Source of the DNA: Oscillatoria sp. FACHB-1406
GTDB lineage: Bacteria; Cyanobacteriota; Cyanobacteriia; Cyanobacteriales; Spirulinaceae
Direction of reading: 5' to 3'
NCBI RefSeq assembly: GCF_014698145.1
Contig: NZ_JACJSM010000003.1
Location: 298,541-362,540, forward strand
DNA length: 64,000 bases
Part shown: one piece after another, positions 8,991-19,100 of the stretch
How the letters are laid out: each line of letters begins with the position of its first letter
Position numbering within the stretch: position 1 is the stretch's first letter
Position numbers and translations under genes: made by a program
Notes under the pieces: generated by a model
Database searches by the model: none
The model's input: the letters and a program-made list of their open reading frames with translations, nothing else
Told to the model about the DNA's origin: nothing

Positions 8991-10135
8991 TGGAAACCGC
9001 TCTCGACTTCAACCGCAGCATCACTGCATCCCTGCTACGATTGCGGGTGCGATCGCCGTTTTTCGCAACCCTCGCTTTATTTGCCCGCGTTCTGCCCTCA
9101 GCGACCCTATCCACCGCAGCAACCAACGGCAAAGATATATTTTTTAACCCCGAATTCTTAAGCAGTTTACCCCCCGCCCAACTCGATGGCGTTCTCTTGC
9201 ATGAAGTCCTCCACGCCGCCTTGTTGCACGTCCTGCGAAGGGGGACAAGACAGCCCCAATTGTGGAACGTTGCCGCCGATATTGTTGTCAATGGAGCCAT
9301 TTCCGAACAAAACTGCTTTCAACTGCCCGAAGGTGCAATTCGCGACCCAAAATTAGAGAAATTCAGCGTCGAAGAAATCTACGAATTGCTGTTAAAAAAT
9401 CCCCCCAAAAATTGCACCTGCAACCTCGATTTACTCGAACCGTCTGGAGAGATGGGAGGAGATACCAAAGAAGGTATCGGAAACAGCGAATTAGAAGCGC
9501 ATTGGAAAGCCGCCGTACAACAAGCGATCGCGATCGCCAGAACTGCTCAACAAGGCAGCATTCCCGCCTCCTTACAGCGCGAACTCGGCACGATAACCGA
9601 ACCGCAACTCGACTGGCGCACCTATCTCTGGCGCTACCTCGTGCGCACCCCCAACGATTTTACCGGATTCGATCGCCGCTTCCTCGGTCGCGGTCTTTAC
9701 TTAGAAACCCTAGAAGGTGAAACCGTCCAAGTCTTTGTCGGGGTTGATACCAGCGGTTCGATTAGCGAAACTGAAATGCGGCTGTTTTTAAGCGAAGTTA
9801 GCGGCATCCTCAGCGCCTATCCCCACCTCACCGGAGAATTGTACTACGTCGATGCCGAAGCTTACGGCCCCTACCCCCTCAACCCAAAAGGAGACATTCC
9901 CACCCCCGTAGGCGGCGGCGGGACTTCATTTATCCCCTTTTTCGATCGCGTCTTCCACACCGACGGTTGCGGTTGGGACGGACAATCTAACGGCGTTTGC
10001 GTCTATCTCACCGATGGCTACGGGGCATTTCCTAGCGCGCCGCCCCCCTTACCCGTGTTGTGGGTTATTACGCCGGGAGGGTTAGACTCGCAGGAGTTTC
10101 CATTTGGCGAAACCGTGCGACTTTCAAGTTTTTAA
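8990..10135 (+). CDS. VWA-like / putative metallopeptidase (DUF2201, COG3864 type)
   Basis: The 381-residue protein starts at an ATG that overlaps the MoxR stop codon. The frame is open further upstream, but that part lies inside the MoxR gene. The N-terminal half has a zinc-site-like HEVLHAALLHVLRR. The C-terminal half has a VWA-like fold with the MIDAS-like DTSGSIS, then GGGTSF and TDGYG. This arrangement matches the predicted metal-dependent peptidase family that is found beside MoxR ATPases. The cellular role is not known; a chaperone/co-chaperone complex with MoxR is inferred from coupling. A hairpin follows 40 bp downstream. Confidence 0.85.
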   Translation: METALDFNRSITASLLRLRVRSPFFATLALFARVLPSATLSTAATNGKDIFFNPEFLSSLPPAQLDGVLLHEVLHAALLHVLRRGTRQPQLWNVAADIVVNGAISEQNCFQLPEGAIRDPKLEKFSVEEIYELLLKNPPKNCTCNLDLLEPSGEMGGDTKEGIGNSELEAHWKAAVQQAIAIARTAQQGSIPASLQRELGTITEPQLDWRTYLWRYLVRTPNDFTGFDRRFLGRGLYLETLEGETVQVFVGVDTSGSISETEMRLFLSEVSGILSAYPHLTGELYYVDAEAYGPYPLNPKGDIPTPVGGGGTSFIPFFDRVFHTDGCGWDGQSNGVCVYLTDGYGAFPSAPPPLPVLWVITPGGLDSQEFPFGETVRLSSF

Positions 10136-10175
10136 CACCAATCCCCAGAGGGATAGTTAGGACAAATTTGGGTAG

Positions 10176-10200
10176 GGGCGAATGGCATTCGCCCGGTTTT
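10176..10200 (+). terminator. Hairpin plus T-tract after the MoxR/VWA operon
   Basis: GGGCGAAT and ATTCGCCC form a tight stem with a GGC loop, followed by GGTTTT. It lies between the convergent stops at 10135 and 10222. The same palindromic GGGCGAATGGCATTCGCCC is a frequent intergenic motif in cyanobacteria, so it may be a repeat doing duty as a terminator. Confidence 0.55.
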
Positions 10201-10221
10201 CTACTCACGTTCAGCACCTCC

Positions 10222-13200
10222 TCAATCGATGCGAACCCGGAATCGCATAAATCCCGTTTGATTCGGCCCCGAATTGGGAATATTGCCCAACTTCGAGAAC
10301 ACCGCCCCATTCGGATTCGTCGTACCCGTCGGACAAGGCGGAATAATCGAATTCACCGGCGCGAGTGGCGAGAAAAACTGACCATTATCTCCATCCGCTG
10401 AATTTGTCTGTGAAGTTTCCGCTGTTCCTTGACGTAACAAAATACCGCTATCCCCACCAAAACTATTCGGAATAAACGTCGTCCGTTCCGGTACTAAATC
10501 GCAGACTCGCGCATTCGCCACCGGCTGATTTCCCGCAGCCAAATAGTAAACCGTATATTCGACCTCATCGCCACTTTGCAACCCTTGCACCTCCAGCAAA
10601 CCAACCGGCTTCAGAGAAGTATTATTAAGCGTATTATCGTTAGCATCGCTCGGATCGTCGGTAAACGTAGTGAAATCAAGTCCGGCTATAGCCTGACCGT
10701 TGCGCGTCACATTCGTAATCCGCTTCACGAGGACAAAATTGCCACCCGTAGAGAGACTGCGCGGCGGAAGCTCAACTTGCGTAGAACGGGTGTAATTGTT
10801 GGGATTCAAACTGTTTCCGGGGGTCGTACTCAAATCGTCAACAGAATCATCAGCCACCCTTTCTTGGCTCTGTACGCCCGTTCCCGTTGCTTGCGCTCGG
10901 TTATTTAAGATCGCCCGAATCGACGTGGGGAAAACCTGGACGACGAAATTAATCTCCCGTCGTTGACCGATGGGTAACGTACTATTTGCCGCATCCAAAA
11001 GGTTGATGCTGCCGCTAGGACTGCCTGTAAACGTTGGATTAATTCTCAACGGATTTGACGTACTCGGCGTGCCGACTAAGGTAAATTGACCGCGTGCGGG
11101 CGTTCCCGCCGTATAAGTCAAACCGAAACCCAACGGATCTGCCGCCTCAAAATTCTCCGTAACTTGGACGTTGTTCAGGTCATCCGTTCCCGCATTTTCC
11201 ACCACAATCGTATAAGGAACGTTATACCGACCGTCCCCTAAATCGACAATCGGGGGAGCGGTATCGGGCGCATCTTTAGAGGTTCCAATCCGAGGAATCG
11301 GCTGATTGAGCGGCAAAGCAACCCGCGTCGGAATATTGTTGTTGGTAGGGTCGCCATCGCCATCGGGATCGGGATTGGGATTATTAGGCGTTTGCCCGTT
11401 CGTCCCGTCGTTGGATAAGTCGCTAACTTCTTGACCGCCGCCGGTTCCCGTCCCCTTAACTTGGTTATCCAACAGGAAGGGGAAGTTCACCGGGTCGAGA
11501 TTGACCTGCACGCCGACGGTTAGAATTTGGCTTTGACCAATCGCTAAGGTACTGCCTGCTGCATTGAGCAAACCCGTATTCGCGTCGCTACCCGTAAAGC
11601 TACCATTCGCGGTCAGCGGCGCTGAGGTCGAAGGAGGAGCAATAATCGTATACTGTCCGACTCCCGGCGCTCCCGGTACATACATCAAATCAAACTGAGA
11701 AGCGAAATCATCCGCGAGTTGAACGTTGGTTAAATCTACGTTGCCCGCATTGCGTACTGAGATGGCATACGTGATATTGAACAGACCGTCGTTAGGATCG
11801 GCTGGCGTTGCATCGATCGCATTTGTCGCACTCTTACCGACCCCAATCAGAGGTGTGGGAATGGGCGGCAAAAGCAGGGGCGTGGGACGAGTATCGTCGT
11901 TGGGGTTGCCGTTGCCATTCGTATCCGGATTGGTGCTACTGGGGTCGTTAGGATCGAAAGTAGAATCGTCCGTTACAGGCGTATTGGGATTATTGGGGTC
12001 GATCCCGCTGGCGCGAACTTGGTTGTTGAGCGTAACGGGAAGATTGGCTGGATGGACTCGGACAACAAAGTTAATCGTCTCGCTTTGCCCGATGTCTAAA
12101 CTGCTTCCTGCTGGGTTGAGTAAGTTAATGCTACCGCTCGTGCTGCCGGTAAAAGTCCCATTGCCGCTTAAGGATCCCGTAGCGGTGGTGCTAATGACGG
12201 TATACTGACCGGAACCTGGATTTGCATTCGGCGTGTAGCCCAAACTCGACCAACCGGGATCGACTTGATTCGATGGCGGAATCGGACCGGCAAAGTTTTC
12301 TTCCACTTGGATGTTGGTTAATCTAGCACCGCCATAGTTCTGGACGCGAATGGTATAGGGAACTTCATAAATACCGTTTCCGATATCCCGAGCCAGCCCG
12401 ACAACTTTCGCAACCCCCAGTTTCGGCAGGTCGGGCTGAGCAACGCCGGGAAGGGGTGCGGGTGTTGGGCCGGTATCGTCGTTCGATCTAGCATTGCCGT
12501 TTGCGTCGGGGTTCGCGCCATTCACCGATAAATCAGTGGTTGGCTGGCCGCTCGTCGCACCTGTGCCGCTGGCGGCGACTTGGTTATTGAGGTTGCCGGG
12601 AAGCAGGCTAGGATTGGGGCGGACTCGGGCGGTAAAGGTAATCGTGCCGCTGGCACCGACGGCTAAAGTATTTCCCCCTCCAAGCAGGTTGATACCGGGA
12701 GCAGCACCACTGCCGGTAAACCCACCGTTGGGTACTGTCAGAGAGCCGCCAACAGTCGGGGGAGTGACAATGGTGTACTGTCCTATCAGAGGGCTGGTAC
12801 TATTTGTATAGGCGAGACTCGACCAAATTGGATCCGGAGCATTTGCCGGTTGAAGAATACCTGCAAAGTTTTCGACGACCTGAACGTTATTTAGGGCTTC
12901 GTTTCCTTCATTTTGGACGACGAGAGTGTAAGTAATGTCAAAAACTCCGGGTTGACCGGCGACAGGTTGAGGCGCACTACTCGCTTTAGCAACACCAATT
13001 TGCGGGATAGAACTGCCAGGGGGAATTGCGACTTGGGTAGGAGTATCGCCACCGGGAGCGCCTGGGTTGCCTGTAGGGGGATTAGGGCCATTATTGGATT
13101 TATCGGTGACGGTAATCGGCGAACCATTCGGCGGAGTATAAGCAGCGTTTGCCGTGACTTGGTTGTTCAAGAGTATTGGGGTATTACTCGGCGGACGAAC

Positions 13201-14442
13201 CTCTACGGTCAGCGTTATTGTTTGAGTCTGATCGCGAGCTAGGGTGCTGTTCGCTGCGTTAAGAATATTGGTGTCGGTACTGCCGTTAAAGCCCGGATTT
13301 GGTGTTAAAGGTGCGGCGGCGGTGGGTCCGGCAGTAATGCGGTACTGCCCGGGCTGTAGCGGAGCCGTACCCAGGGCTAAACCAAATTGAGAAGCAAAGT
13401 TTTCCGTAACTTGAACGTTTGTAAGGTCTTTGTTACCCTGGTTTCTCACAGTTAGGGTGTAGGGAATTGTATAGATTCCAGAACCGGCGACTGTTTCGGT
13501 TACGGGACCTGCCTGTTTAGCGACACCGATGCAGGGGTTGGCGAAGTCGAGGTCGCCGATGCTGATACCTTGCTTTACTGTAGCCAATCCTGTACCAGTT
13601 GCTGGCGAGATAGCAGCATTGCGATAAATCAGTTGGATGCTACTCAGAGCATTAATTCCAAAGTCGGCAGTAATACTCCCTTCAGCAGTAGCATTACTTC
13701 CATCTTGGGCGAGTGCCTCACCAACACCCGTTGCGACGTTCCCTGCTGGGAAGTTGGGATTGATGACTACAGCACTCTCATTCCGAATTCGATCGGCTTG
13801 TAGTGGTAGTGTGCGGTAAGGGAAAGGGTTGGGAGGCTGATTAAAAATAGTAGGAGGATTGTAAGGTGGAGCGGGAATAGGGGGTGCATTAACTGTTCGA
13901 TCGGGAGCGAGGGTTGGAATCACACTTCCACTATTTCCCGAAATTTCAACTTCATCGACCCAAAGGCGAGAGAGACTCGTAGCGGTGGTTTCGCCAGTTA
14001 CTCTTGACTCTCTAGTATCAATATCGTGAACTCGGAGCTTGCCAAGGACAACGGGAGAGCTAAAGGTAATATTAAGAGTAGTCGTTCGATTGCGATTGCC
14101 GCCAGCCATTAGGAACAAAAGACTTTTTCCATCGGGGGCAGCGGTGGGGCCTATATTAGACTGTATACTTGGCGAAGTGGGGTCGAGATCGCTTCCGGAA
14201 AAGGTAAAAGTTACATCTTTTTGATTGCCGGGACATCCGATATTGCTAAACGTTTTGCTAGTGCTTCCCGTCGGCCAGGTTTCCTTATCCCAGTCGATAA
14301 CTTGGGAAAAAACCGGATCGCTGAGGAATAAGGTTGCTAGGGCTGGGATTGCCCACAGTGCGTTTTTGGAGGTTGCAAGGGAAGATTTTTTTGTACCCAT
14401 TTGATGTCGATCGCGCGGATTTAAGCGTTTTATCGGTTTCAT
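10222..14442 (-). CDS. Giant DUF11-repeat surface protein
   Basis: The 1406-residue protein has a signal-like N-terminus (NALWAIPALATLFLSDPVFSQ). After an N-terminal domain of about 280 residues there are five tandem DUF11-type beta-sandwich units. Each opens with G[VT][AGS]K and contains YT(L/I)xVxNxGxxxLxNVQVxENF. A sixth, divergent unit starts at FVLVKRITN and contains EYTVYYLAAGN. Linkers are rich in Asn, Pro, Gly and Thr. Such repeats form extended stalks on bacterial surfaces. Its start is 1 bp past the stop of the beta-helix gene, and a strong GGAGGAGG lies in the end of that gene, so the two are co-translated. An adhesin or outer-layer role is inferred. Confidence 0.85.
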   Translation of the reverse strand: MKPIKRLNPRDRHQMGTKKSSLATSKNALWAIPALATLFLSDPVFSQVIDWDKETWPTGSTSKTFSNIGCPGNQKDVTFTFSGSDLDPTSPSIQSNIGPTAAPDGKSLLFLMAGGNRNRTTTLNITFSSPVVLGKLRVHDIDTRESRVTGETTATSLSRLWVDEVEISGNSGSVIPTLAPDRTVNAPPIPAPPYNPPTIFNQPPNPFPYRTLPLQADRIRNESAVVINPNFPAGNVATGVGEALAQDGSNATAEGSITADFGINALSSIQLIYRNAAISPATGTGLATVKQGISIGDLDFANPCIGVAKQAGPVTETVAGSGIYTIPYTLTVRNQGNKDLTNVQVTENFASQFGLALGTAPLQPGQYRITAGPTAAAPLTPNPGFNGSTDTNILNAANSTLARDQTQTITLTVEVRPPSNTPILLNNQVTANAAYTPPNGSPITVTDKSNNGPNPPTGNPGAPGGDTPTQVAIPPGSSIPQIGVAKASSAPQPVAGQPGVFDITYTLVVQNEGNEALNNVQVVENFAGILQPANAPDPIWSSLAYTNSTSPLIGQYTIVTPPTVGGSLTVPNGGFTGSGAAPGINLLGGGNTLAVGASGTITFTARVRPNPSLLPGNLNNQVAASGTGATSGQPTTDLSVNGANPDANGNARSNDDTGPTPAPLPGVAQPDLPKLGVAKVVGLARDIGNGIYEVPYTIRVQNYGGARLTNIQVEENFAGPIPPSNQVDPGWSSLGYTPNANPGSGQYTVISTTATGSLSGNGTFTGSTSGSINLLNPAGSSLDIGQSETINFVVRVHPANLPVTLNNQVRASGIDPNNPNTPVTDDSTFDPNDPSSTNPDTNGNGNPNDDTRPTPLLLPPIPTPLIGVGKSATNAIDATPADPNDGLFNITYAISVRNAGNVDLTNVQLADDFASQFDLMYVPGAPGVGQYTIIAPPSTSAPLTANGSFTGSDANTGLLNAAGSTLAIGQSQILTVGVQVNLDPVNFPFLLDNQVKGTGTGGGQEVSDLSNDGTNGQTPNNPNPDPDGDGDPTNNNIPTRVALPLNQPIPRIGTSKDAPDTAPPIVDLGDGRYNVPYTIVVENAGTDDLNNVQVTENFEAADPLGFGLTYTAGTPARGQFTLVGTPSTSNPLRINPTFTGSPSGSINLLDAANSTLPIGQRREINFVVQVFPTSIRAILNNRAQATGTGVQSQERVADDSVDDLSTTPGNSLNPNNYTRSTQVELPPRSLSTGGNFVLVKRITNVTRNGQAIAGLDFTTFTDDPSDANDNTLNNTSLKPVGLLEVQGLQSGDEVEYTVYYLAAGNQPVANARVCDLVPERTTFIPNSFGGDSGILLRQGTAETSQTNSADGDNGQFFSPLAPVNSIIPPCPTGTTNPNGAVFSKLGNIPNSGPNQTGFMRFRVRID

Positions 14443-14443
14443 A

Positions 14444-16162
14444 CTATCGACCTCCTCCCATGCTGCTTGTACCGGGAAGGGCGCGCAGTTGAACCGCGAT
14501 CGCGTCTTCAGAGGTTCCCCATTCTGGATGCGTTGCTGTCGCGCTTAGTTTATCGCCCGATCGCACCCCTTCCAAAACTATCCGAAATTGTCCCGTTTCA
14601 TCGGCGGTTGTTTTCCCAATCGGCACGCTCATTACTCCTTCTCCCCCACTATTCTCACTAATTCGATACATTTCAATTTCTGCCCCCGGTTCTGCCCTCC
14701 CTAAAACGGTCGCTGTCCCGGAAGGCGTAAGATAAAATTCGCGACTGGCGAACTGCGGCGCATTAACCCCGTAGTTCGCAATTTGGCGGCGGCGTTCGCG
14801 CGTGAAGAATGAGTCGCCCGTATATCCAGCAACCAGTTGTCCGTACTGCCGAACGCGCTCTAAACCCAGCAGTGGGTTGCGTCCGTCGCCGCTTTGATAA
14901 TCCTGTACGCCAGTTCTTTGTTGCGCTACGAGGTCGATATTTAATCCCTGAAGGTTGCTAAATTGGTTGTTGGTAATTTTGATGCGATCGCCGTCGGGAA
15001 ATACAGCCACGGCAACTCCAGGCCCGGGTTGGGTGGAAATGCGGTTCCCCGTCACTTGATGTCTACTTCCCGTGAGGAAGATGGCGGCGCGTTTATAGCG
15101 CTGTCCGTTGTTGGTAATTTCGTTATTGCGAATTTCCACTGCCCCGTCGGGTTTAAAAACGTAAATTCCGCTACCGGCGTTGTTGCGAATGATATTGTCC
15201 GCGATCGCTGTCCCCCCTACAACCCCTTCGAGCCGAATCGCATCCGGCATTCCGCCAGAACCGTTATTTTCTAATACATTGCCCTGAATTTTTAAGTTAT
15301 TCGCCCGAACGCTAGTTACGATCGCGCTGCCACTGTGATAAGCGATGCGGTTGCGCTGTATCGTTGCATCGATGCCATCAAAAACATAAACCCCAAAGGC
15401 GGAACGGACTTCCGAAGAGCCTAAATAATTATTTTCAATGACAACATTTTTCGGCGGAATGTCGTATTTTCCATCGTCGTCGAAGGGAAAGTCGCCTTCG
15501 GGAACGCCGCGCAGGATGCGAATTTCGGGCGGAGTTCGATGGGTAATAAAAATATCGCCGGGGGGCGTTTTTGCCGTGACGCGCCCGGGTGTAATTAAAT
15601 CTTGGTAACTTTGGAGGAGTGGGTTAGAAGGATTGCTAAACCCATAAACACTTAAACCGCGCACGGTAGTGTTATCGGCGGCAATAATCAGTCCCCGCGC
15701 GATTTGTTTTCCGGGAGTGGGAGTTATAACGACGACGGGAACGGGAATTTCGCTGGATTCTAACTTTTCCTTGTCGTATCCTGCTTGCGAGGTTCCGTCG
15801 AGCAATACACCGGGCGTTGCGATCGCGGGAAGTTCTTCTTCTAACTCAATCTTCGTTTGTCCCGGCGGTAAGTTAAAGCTAATCCTGCTTCCGTTGGCTG
15901 GCGTGACGAGCGCTTGTTCGCTATTGCTCAACTCTTCTAGGGGCAGCGCGCCGTTGAGAATTGCGATCGCTTCGCGCAAAGTGAGTTCTTCATCCGCTGC
16001 GACGCGATCGCGATTGCTATTTACCCTCACTTCCAAGTTTCCCGGTTGCGCGACCGCATTCCCCGAAACTAATCCCCAAAACAGTATTGACAAAAACCAG
16101 GTTTTATAGTTTGTAATTCGTAATTCGTAATTCGTAATTCGGGATTGGTAATTATTCCTCAT
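14444..16162 (-). CDS. Secreted right-handed beta-helix (NosD-like) protein with repeat-derived N-terminus
   Basis: The ATG at 16162 overlaps the stop of the upstream barrel gene (ATGA) and gives 572 residues. An upstream in-frame start at 16297 would lie deep inside that gene and is rejected. Residues 8-19 (RITNYELRITNY) are the translation of an AATTACG tandem array. They precede the hydrophobic signal segment WFLSILFWGLVSGNAVAQ. Next is a CSLREA-like opening (TLREAIAILNG), then beta-helix repeats with NNYLGS, GNVLENNGSGG, DNIIRNNAGSGIYVF and RNNEITNNG. A C-terminal beta-sandwich (GRAEPGAEIEMYR) follows. No catalytic residues are identified. It lies between a barrel gene and a DUF11 gene, which suggests surface location. 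Confidence 0.85.
   Translation of the reverse strand: MRNNYQSRITNYELRITNYKTWFLSILFWGLVSGNAVAQPGNLEVRVNSNRDRVAADEELTLREAIAILNGALPLEELSNSEQALVTPANGSRISFNLPPGQTKIELEEELPAIATPGVLLDGTSQAGYDKEKLESSEIPVPVVVITPTPGKQIARGLIIAADNTTVRGLSVYGFSNPSNPLLQSYQDLITPGRVTAKTPPGDIFITHRTPPEIRILRGVPEGDFPFDDDGKYDIPPKNVVIENNYLGSSEVRSAFGVYVFDGIDATIQRNRIAYHSGSAIVTSVRANNLKIQGNVLENNGSGGMPDAIRLEGVVGGTAIADNIIRNNAGSGIYVFKPDGAVEIRNNEITNNGQRYKRAAIFLTGSRHQVTGNRISTQPGPGVAVAVFPDGDRIKITNNQFSNLQGLNIDLVAQQRTGVQDYQSGDGRNPLLGLERVRQYGQLVAGYTGDSFFTRERRRQIANYGVNAPQFASREFYLTPSGTATVLGRAEPGAEIEMYRISENSGGEGVMSVPIGKTTADETGQFRIVLEGVRSGDKLSATATHPEWGTSEDAIAVQLRALPGTSSMGGGR
16111..16141. repeat. AATTACG heptamer (STRR) array inside a coding region
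   Basis: On the plus strand GTAATTC recurs four times without interruption. Read on the minus strand in frame, a 21-nt period gives the peptide period NYELRIT. It lies in the first 20 codons of the beta-helix gene, before its signal sequence. Confidence 0.9.
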
Positions 16163-19100
16163 TTTTCCACTCCTGACGACCCAACAATTCCGGCGACTTC
16201 CAGCGGGCGAGCGCGATCGTTCAACCAACTCAACATAGCGCCCAAAGGTGTTTTTCGAGCCTGTATCGTATCGTTTTGCCCCTCGCTTTGGAACCAACGC
16301 TGCATTTGTCCCATTGCCGCACTGCGGGTTTTTGTTTCTTCTACCGCGACGGGTTGGACTTCCGATTGGCGCTGCTGCGGCGGAACCACTTCTTGTCGCC
16401 CAAATCCGCCAAACAGTTCGTTCACCTTCAGCGTTACGCCGAAGTAAATCCCATCTTTGGAACGGTAGCCGCTAAAATCGCGATCGTCCACGCTACCGAA
16501 GGCATAACCCACTCCAACGCGCAGATCCGGAATCGGATAAAAGCCCAATTCCGCCGCCCAGCCCAATTCCGTGAACCCAGCCGTCGGTTGACCGATCGCC
16601 CGCGCTTCGAGCGTTGCATCCCACTGATAAGCAAAGCGATAGGTGGCTCGCACCTGCCCCAAATGCAGGAAACTGGTATTACTAAAATTATTCGCTAAAA
16701 ACGTCGTACTGTTCCGCAGCGCGTACTTGGCGTAAAATTCCCACTGCCAGTTCGGAGCGTAAATCGCTTCCATTGCTAACACATGATCCACCGTCGAACT
16801 GCCGCTAGTCACAAGCAGCGTTTCGGGAATATTGGTGGGGTTGCTGCGATATTCGTAGCGCAAGAGGGCATTAAAGCGATCGTCGTTGGGATCGCGGTAA
16901 GCTAAACCCAAGCGTAAGGTTGCTGTCGGCCCTAAATCCTGGAGGTAGGGTGTCGCCGAACTCGCTTGTTGGAAGCGCAACAACCCCGTTAATGCGGGCG
17001 AAATTTTTCCGGCCGCCGCCGCACTGATGACTGTATTGTTGCCGTAGGAACTGAAACGCTGCTCGAGGCGAGCGGAAGCTTTGAAATCCGGGCTGGCGGT
17101 ATAGTCTAAGCCAACACTGTAGGAATCGCCGCTTGTCATTCCCAGAGAAGAGGCGCTTTGTCCGAAGGCGTAAGGCTGGACGAATCTCGATCCGGCGGCA
17201 GTATCGCCGGTAAATTCGCTGAAAATTCGCTCGTAAGCGACGCTGGCGCGCAATCCCGGTGCGAGCGTCATGCGATGATTGAAACCGATCGCGCCTTCGC
17301 CCATTACCCCATCAATCCCGCTGAGGATCGAATACCGACTCGTTACTGTCGTATCTTCCCCGAATTTGCGCTCGCTTTGGGTACTCAAACTGGTGAGGGA
17401 GCGATCGCCCAATAACCCGCCGCTGATAAACTGTTGGGCGAGGCGAATCGTCGTTCCGGGTTGCGGAACCCAATCGAGTCCGACGGTGGTACGGTTGGGA
17501 TAAAGGGGATCGTTCCCGCTAATGTTGGTTTCGTTTTGAGCGCGGAACGCAAGGATAGAACTATCGCAATTGCCTTCCTCTATATCTTTTAGGGTCGGTG
17601 AGGTTTCCTCGCCAGATGACCACCGCTCTGTAGCGCATATAATCGGTACGTGCAGGTTAGTGACGATTTGGCTGCTGTTACTGTCGAAGGTACTCCCTGC
17701 ATCGTCGGTTCGCAGGCGGCTGACGTATTCGACTCCTAAATCCGCCCGCCCGATTTTTTGCTGCACGCCAGCGCGGAGGGTTCGCAGTTCGTTATTCACG
17801 GGCGCACCGCGCGGCGCTTCCGCAGAAGGACTGAATAAGTCGTAGAGGGGATTAAACAAATCGAACTGTCCGGTTCGCACCAGCGACGAATACCCGAAGT
17901 TTTCCTCGAACTCGTAGCTACCGCGCACCGTCGTTGCTGGACTTAACTGCGCTGCGATTTCGCCGCCGTAGCGCGTTTGTCCGGGGGTATAGGAAATGGT
18001 GGCATTGTTAATAAAGTTGGCTTCGACGGAACGATAATAAGCCTTGGCGGTTATGTATTCGCTCAGATTGCCCTGGAATTCGAGTCTGTAAGCGCTGCCA
18101 GTACGATTAACAGTGGGGTTGAGGGTTTGGTCGTTGGCGAGGGCAAAGGTGCTATTTCCGCCTAACAGGGAGAGGTTATTCGCGTCGCTATGGGCGTATT
18201 CTCCAATAATACGGCCGCGATCGACGTTTGTTCCGGGAATCTTGCCCAACCCAACCAGGAAATCTGCACCGTAGAGGGTATATTCCTGGGCATTGAGATC
18301 TTCTTTATAGTAGGTTGCACCCAGCCAAGCTGGGGCTTCGGTATCGAAGGAGAAGTTATATTGGGCGCGTCCGCCGTAGATGAAGGTTTGTTCGCCGTTA
18401 CCTTCGTATTGATAGGTGGCGACGATGCGGCGCGTTACGGCGAGTTGTCTGCCTTCGGTGGCTTCGATCCCGCTTTGGAACATGGGACGACGGAAGAGGA
18501 TCGTACCGCGATCGTAGTCGATTTCGTAGTCGGGACCGCGATAGAGTTGTTTGCGATCGAGTACCGTACCGGGACGGTTGATTTCTTCGGTTTCTAGGAA
18601 GAGGGTTTCGCCGCCGGGAACGAGGTTGCGTCGGGAGAGGAAGTAATAACCGCTGGTTCCGTCTGGCGCGATCGTATCTCGCTGAAAGCCTTTGGCGTTG
18701 GGGCTGAATAAGGTACTCAGTTGCAGGTTCCCCAAGTTGTAATTACTCTTAAAGCCGTTTAATTCCCTTGTAATTCCGGTAAATTGCTGGGAAGCGCGAG
18801 CAAATTCTTGCGTGCGATAATCGCCCCACATAAAGTAGTCGCTCCCCGCCCCTTGCACCGGAGAAGTCCGCTCGATGCGGGCGTAGAAGCTGTTAATCGA
18901 AGGGGTGGTGTAATCGACGGTGGAACTGTCCCCATAAACGGGGTATTGCTGTTCGCAAAATTGCGGCCCCCGGAAAAGGCGCGTAATCCCGTCGCAGGTT
19001 TGGTTGAGGGGGCGCTCGCTATTCACTGCGCCGGTAAAAAGCCATTCTCCTAGAGAACCCGTGGCGAACATCGCACCGCTGAGATCGGCGCGATAGCCTT

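Noticed and set aside
11726..12208. Long plus-strand frames opposite the DUF11 gene
   Set aside because: Antisense to a clear repeat protein; composition mirrors that gene and no domain is seen.
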